Below, piece by piece: positions 62,781 to 64,000 of a stretch of DNA of 64,000 nt; the first letter of the stretch is position 1, and every line of letters starts with the position of its first letter. Source of the DNA: Pseudomonadota bacterium (GTDB lineage Bacteria; Pseudomonadota; Gammaproteobacteria; Burkholderiales; Gallionellaceae); assembly GCA_021821945.1 (NCBI GenBank), contig JAJZTF010000001.1, positions 1 to 64,000 of the forward strand, in the 5' to 3' direction. Both the position numbers and the translations under genes were made by a program. The notes under the pieces are model-generated. The model was not told the DNA's origin. It did not search any database and was given only the letters and a program-made list of their open reading frames with translations.

Positions 62781-64000
62781 GTCCGCCTCCGCTGTCTGCC
62801 GCATCCTTGGGATTCGGGGCGATGGTGCCCAGGCGCATCTTGAGGCTGCGCTGCGGCGCGCCAAATTCCTCGGCATAGTACATGGTATTGCTCATCACCT
62901 TTTTCACATAATCCCGCGTTTCATCGAAGGGTATGGTCTCAACATAGATCGCGCCTTCCATGGGCTTGCTGTCACGCCAGCGGCGCGCCCGCCCCGGCCC
63001 CGCATTGTAAGCCGCCGAGGCCAGGACCGGGCTTCCATCCAGGGATGCAAGCATGTTCTTCATGTAGTACATGCCCAAAAGCAGGTTGGTATCCAGCTGT
63101 CCGAGAAGCTTGCTCCGGTAATCCCTCAATCCCAGCTTCTTTGCGATCCAGTGGGCGGTCGCAGGCATGATCTGCATCAATCCCGTAGCACCCACCCCCG
63201 ACCTTGCCGTGGTCACGAAGCGGCTTTCCTGGCGCATCAGGCCAAAGACCCATGCCTCCTCCAGCCCATTCTCCTCTATATGCTGGCGCATGATGGGGCG
63301 ATATGGCGCGAGATAGCGCAGGCTGAAATCGTGCATCAGCACAGTCTTGTCCGCAGTATTGATCGCCCTGTCGTACATCTCATGACGGCGCGCCAATTCG
63401 GCTGCCGTCAGAAGCTGCTGATCGTTGAACCCGCGTATCGCCCAGTTCCACTCGCGCAGCGCATCGATGCGCAGATCCATGCGATACAGTGCAATCGCGC
63501 GCTGTATTCCAGGCATCCTCTCCATCTCTTCGATGTCCTTTTTTTCCGGGTGAAACGGGGGCTGCATCCCGCTCAGGACAGGGGTATCGGAGATCTCCTC
63601 GCGGGCCAGTTCCCCATAGAAGGTGTGCTCGGCGCTAAGCGGCACAAAAATCTCCAGCGCATCCTGCCTTCGCCCCAGCGCTTGAAGCGCGCGCGCCTTC
63701 CAATAGCGCCAGGTCGCCTCGCTCTGCTGTGCGCTTCCCATCACCTCTATCCCGGACAATACGGTTTTCCAGTCCCGGGCACGCAAGGCCGCGCGCACCT
63801 TCCAGGCCTTCTGCTGGTCATTCAACTCACCCGCATCTTCATACCATGAAAGCGCGCGAGGATCGTGCTTCCTCGCCCCTTCATAGCCGAGCCAGCCAAA
63901 GAAATAAGCCCTTTCCTTTTCCGTAAAATGCGACTTGATCCTTGAGAATTGCGCAACCGCATTATCCGGCGATTGCTTTGCGAGCCGCATCAGGGCGAAC
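62773..64000 (-). CDS. slt: Soluble lytic murein transglycosylase, partial (5' end outside window)
   Basis: 409 codons visible and the frame is open to the right edge. An alpha-helical superhelical domain is followed by the C-terminal SLT domain with the catalytic Glu in GLMRQESRF, GATGLMQIMPATA and AYNAGPGR. Cleaves peptidoglycan glycan strands in the periplasm, forming 1,6-anhydro ends. The N-terminal signal lies outside the window. The stop overlaps the cca start. Confidence 0.93.
   Translation of the reverse strand, partial: FALMRLAKQSPDNAVAQFSRIKSHFTEKERAYFFGWLGYEGARKHDPRALSWYEDAGELNDQQKAWKVRAALRARDWKTVLSGIEVMGSAQQSEATWRYWKARALQALGRRQDALEIFVPLSAEHTFYGELAREEISDTPVLSGMQPPFHPEKKDIEEMERMPGIQRAIALYRMDLRIDALREWNWAIRGFNDQQLLTAAELARRHEMYDRAINTADKTVLMHDFSLRYLAPYRPIMRQHIEENGLEEAWVFGLMRQESRFVTTARSGVGATGLMQIMPATAHWIAKKLGLRDYRSKLLGQLDTNLLLGMYYMKNMLASLDGSPVLASAAYNAGPGRARRWRDSKPMEGAIYVETIPFDETRDYVKKVMSNTMYYAEEFGAPQRSLKMRLGTIAPNPKDAADSGGGLE

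Overview
The window looks like chromosomal DNA of a betaproteobacterium, probably a chemolithoautotroph near the Nitrosomonadales/Gallionellaceae. This placement is inferred from gene content and order, not from a search. Supporting blocks are dapA-bamC-MBL hydrolase, pyrG-kdsA-eno-ftsB, leuS-lptE-holA, cutA-dsbD-aroQ-accB-accC-prmA-DUF3426-dsbC, and DUF2782-thrB-BPSS1780. Physiological hints are phosphoribulokinase (Calvin cycle), a Tat-exported HiPIP-like protein, feoAB and a large multiheme cytochrome c. I see no rRNA, tRNA, CRISPR array, transposase or prophage. No stretch longer than 300 bases lacks a gene.

Layout. 1-651: 5' part of a histone H1-like Lys/Ala/Pro repeat protein that runs off the left edge. 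809-7001: a divergent DAHP synthase, a HAD nucleotidase, argB and dnaE. 7097-11119: an MFS transporter, gloA, an unrecognised exported protein, a DUF695-like protein and a 50-residue membrane protein. 11402-13435: a solitary PD-(D/E)XK nuclease/DUF2075 helicase fusion that looks like accessory (possibly antiphage) DNA. 13573-16841: ovoA-ovoB, which together can encode ovothiol synthesis. 16908-25394: a GT-B-like protein, slyD, roxA, an Ala/Pro lipoprotein, MBL hydrolase, bamC, dapA, feoAB and ftsB. 25485-36095: eno-kdsA-pyrG, acs, HiPIP, a YidB-like protein, polA, a LOG-family protein and a DUF2782 protein. 36099-41314: thrB, a BPSS1780 membrane protein, a MEKHLA protein, uvrD and prk. 41556-52761: the leuS and cutA-to-dsbC blocks.

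53028-58125 is the most unusual region. A porin-like protein converges on a leftward three-gene unit. That unit encodes a five-heme cytochrome c, a ModA-like periplasmic binding protein without any permease, and an exported DsrE-like protein. The cytochrome fuses a triheme dehydrogenase-type cytochrome subunit to a diheme TsdA-like (thiosulfate dehydrogenase) domain. A perfect 26-bp palindrome lies 33 bp upstream of its start codon. I propose this as a candidate, possibly undescribed, periplasmic sulfur-compound oxidation module. 58272-64000 returns to housekeeping genes: ttcA, an SDR/pteridine reductase, an NDUFAF7-like methyltransferase, an EF-hand protein, cca and a partial slt.

Start codons were set by Shine-Dalgarno spacing, -10 elements and family lengths. 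Several starts differ from the longest open frame. Statements about families come from general knowledge. Sequence identity values, composition statistics and database hits were not computed.
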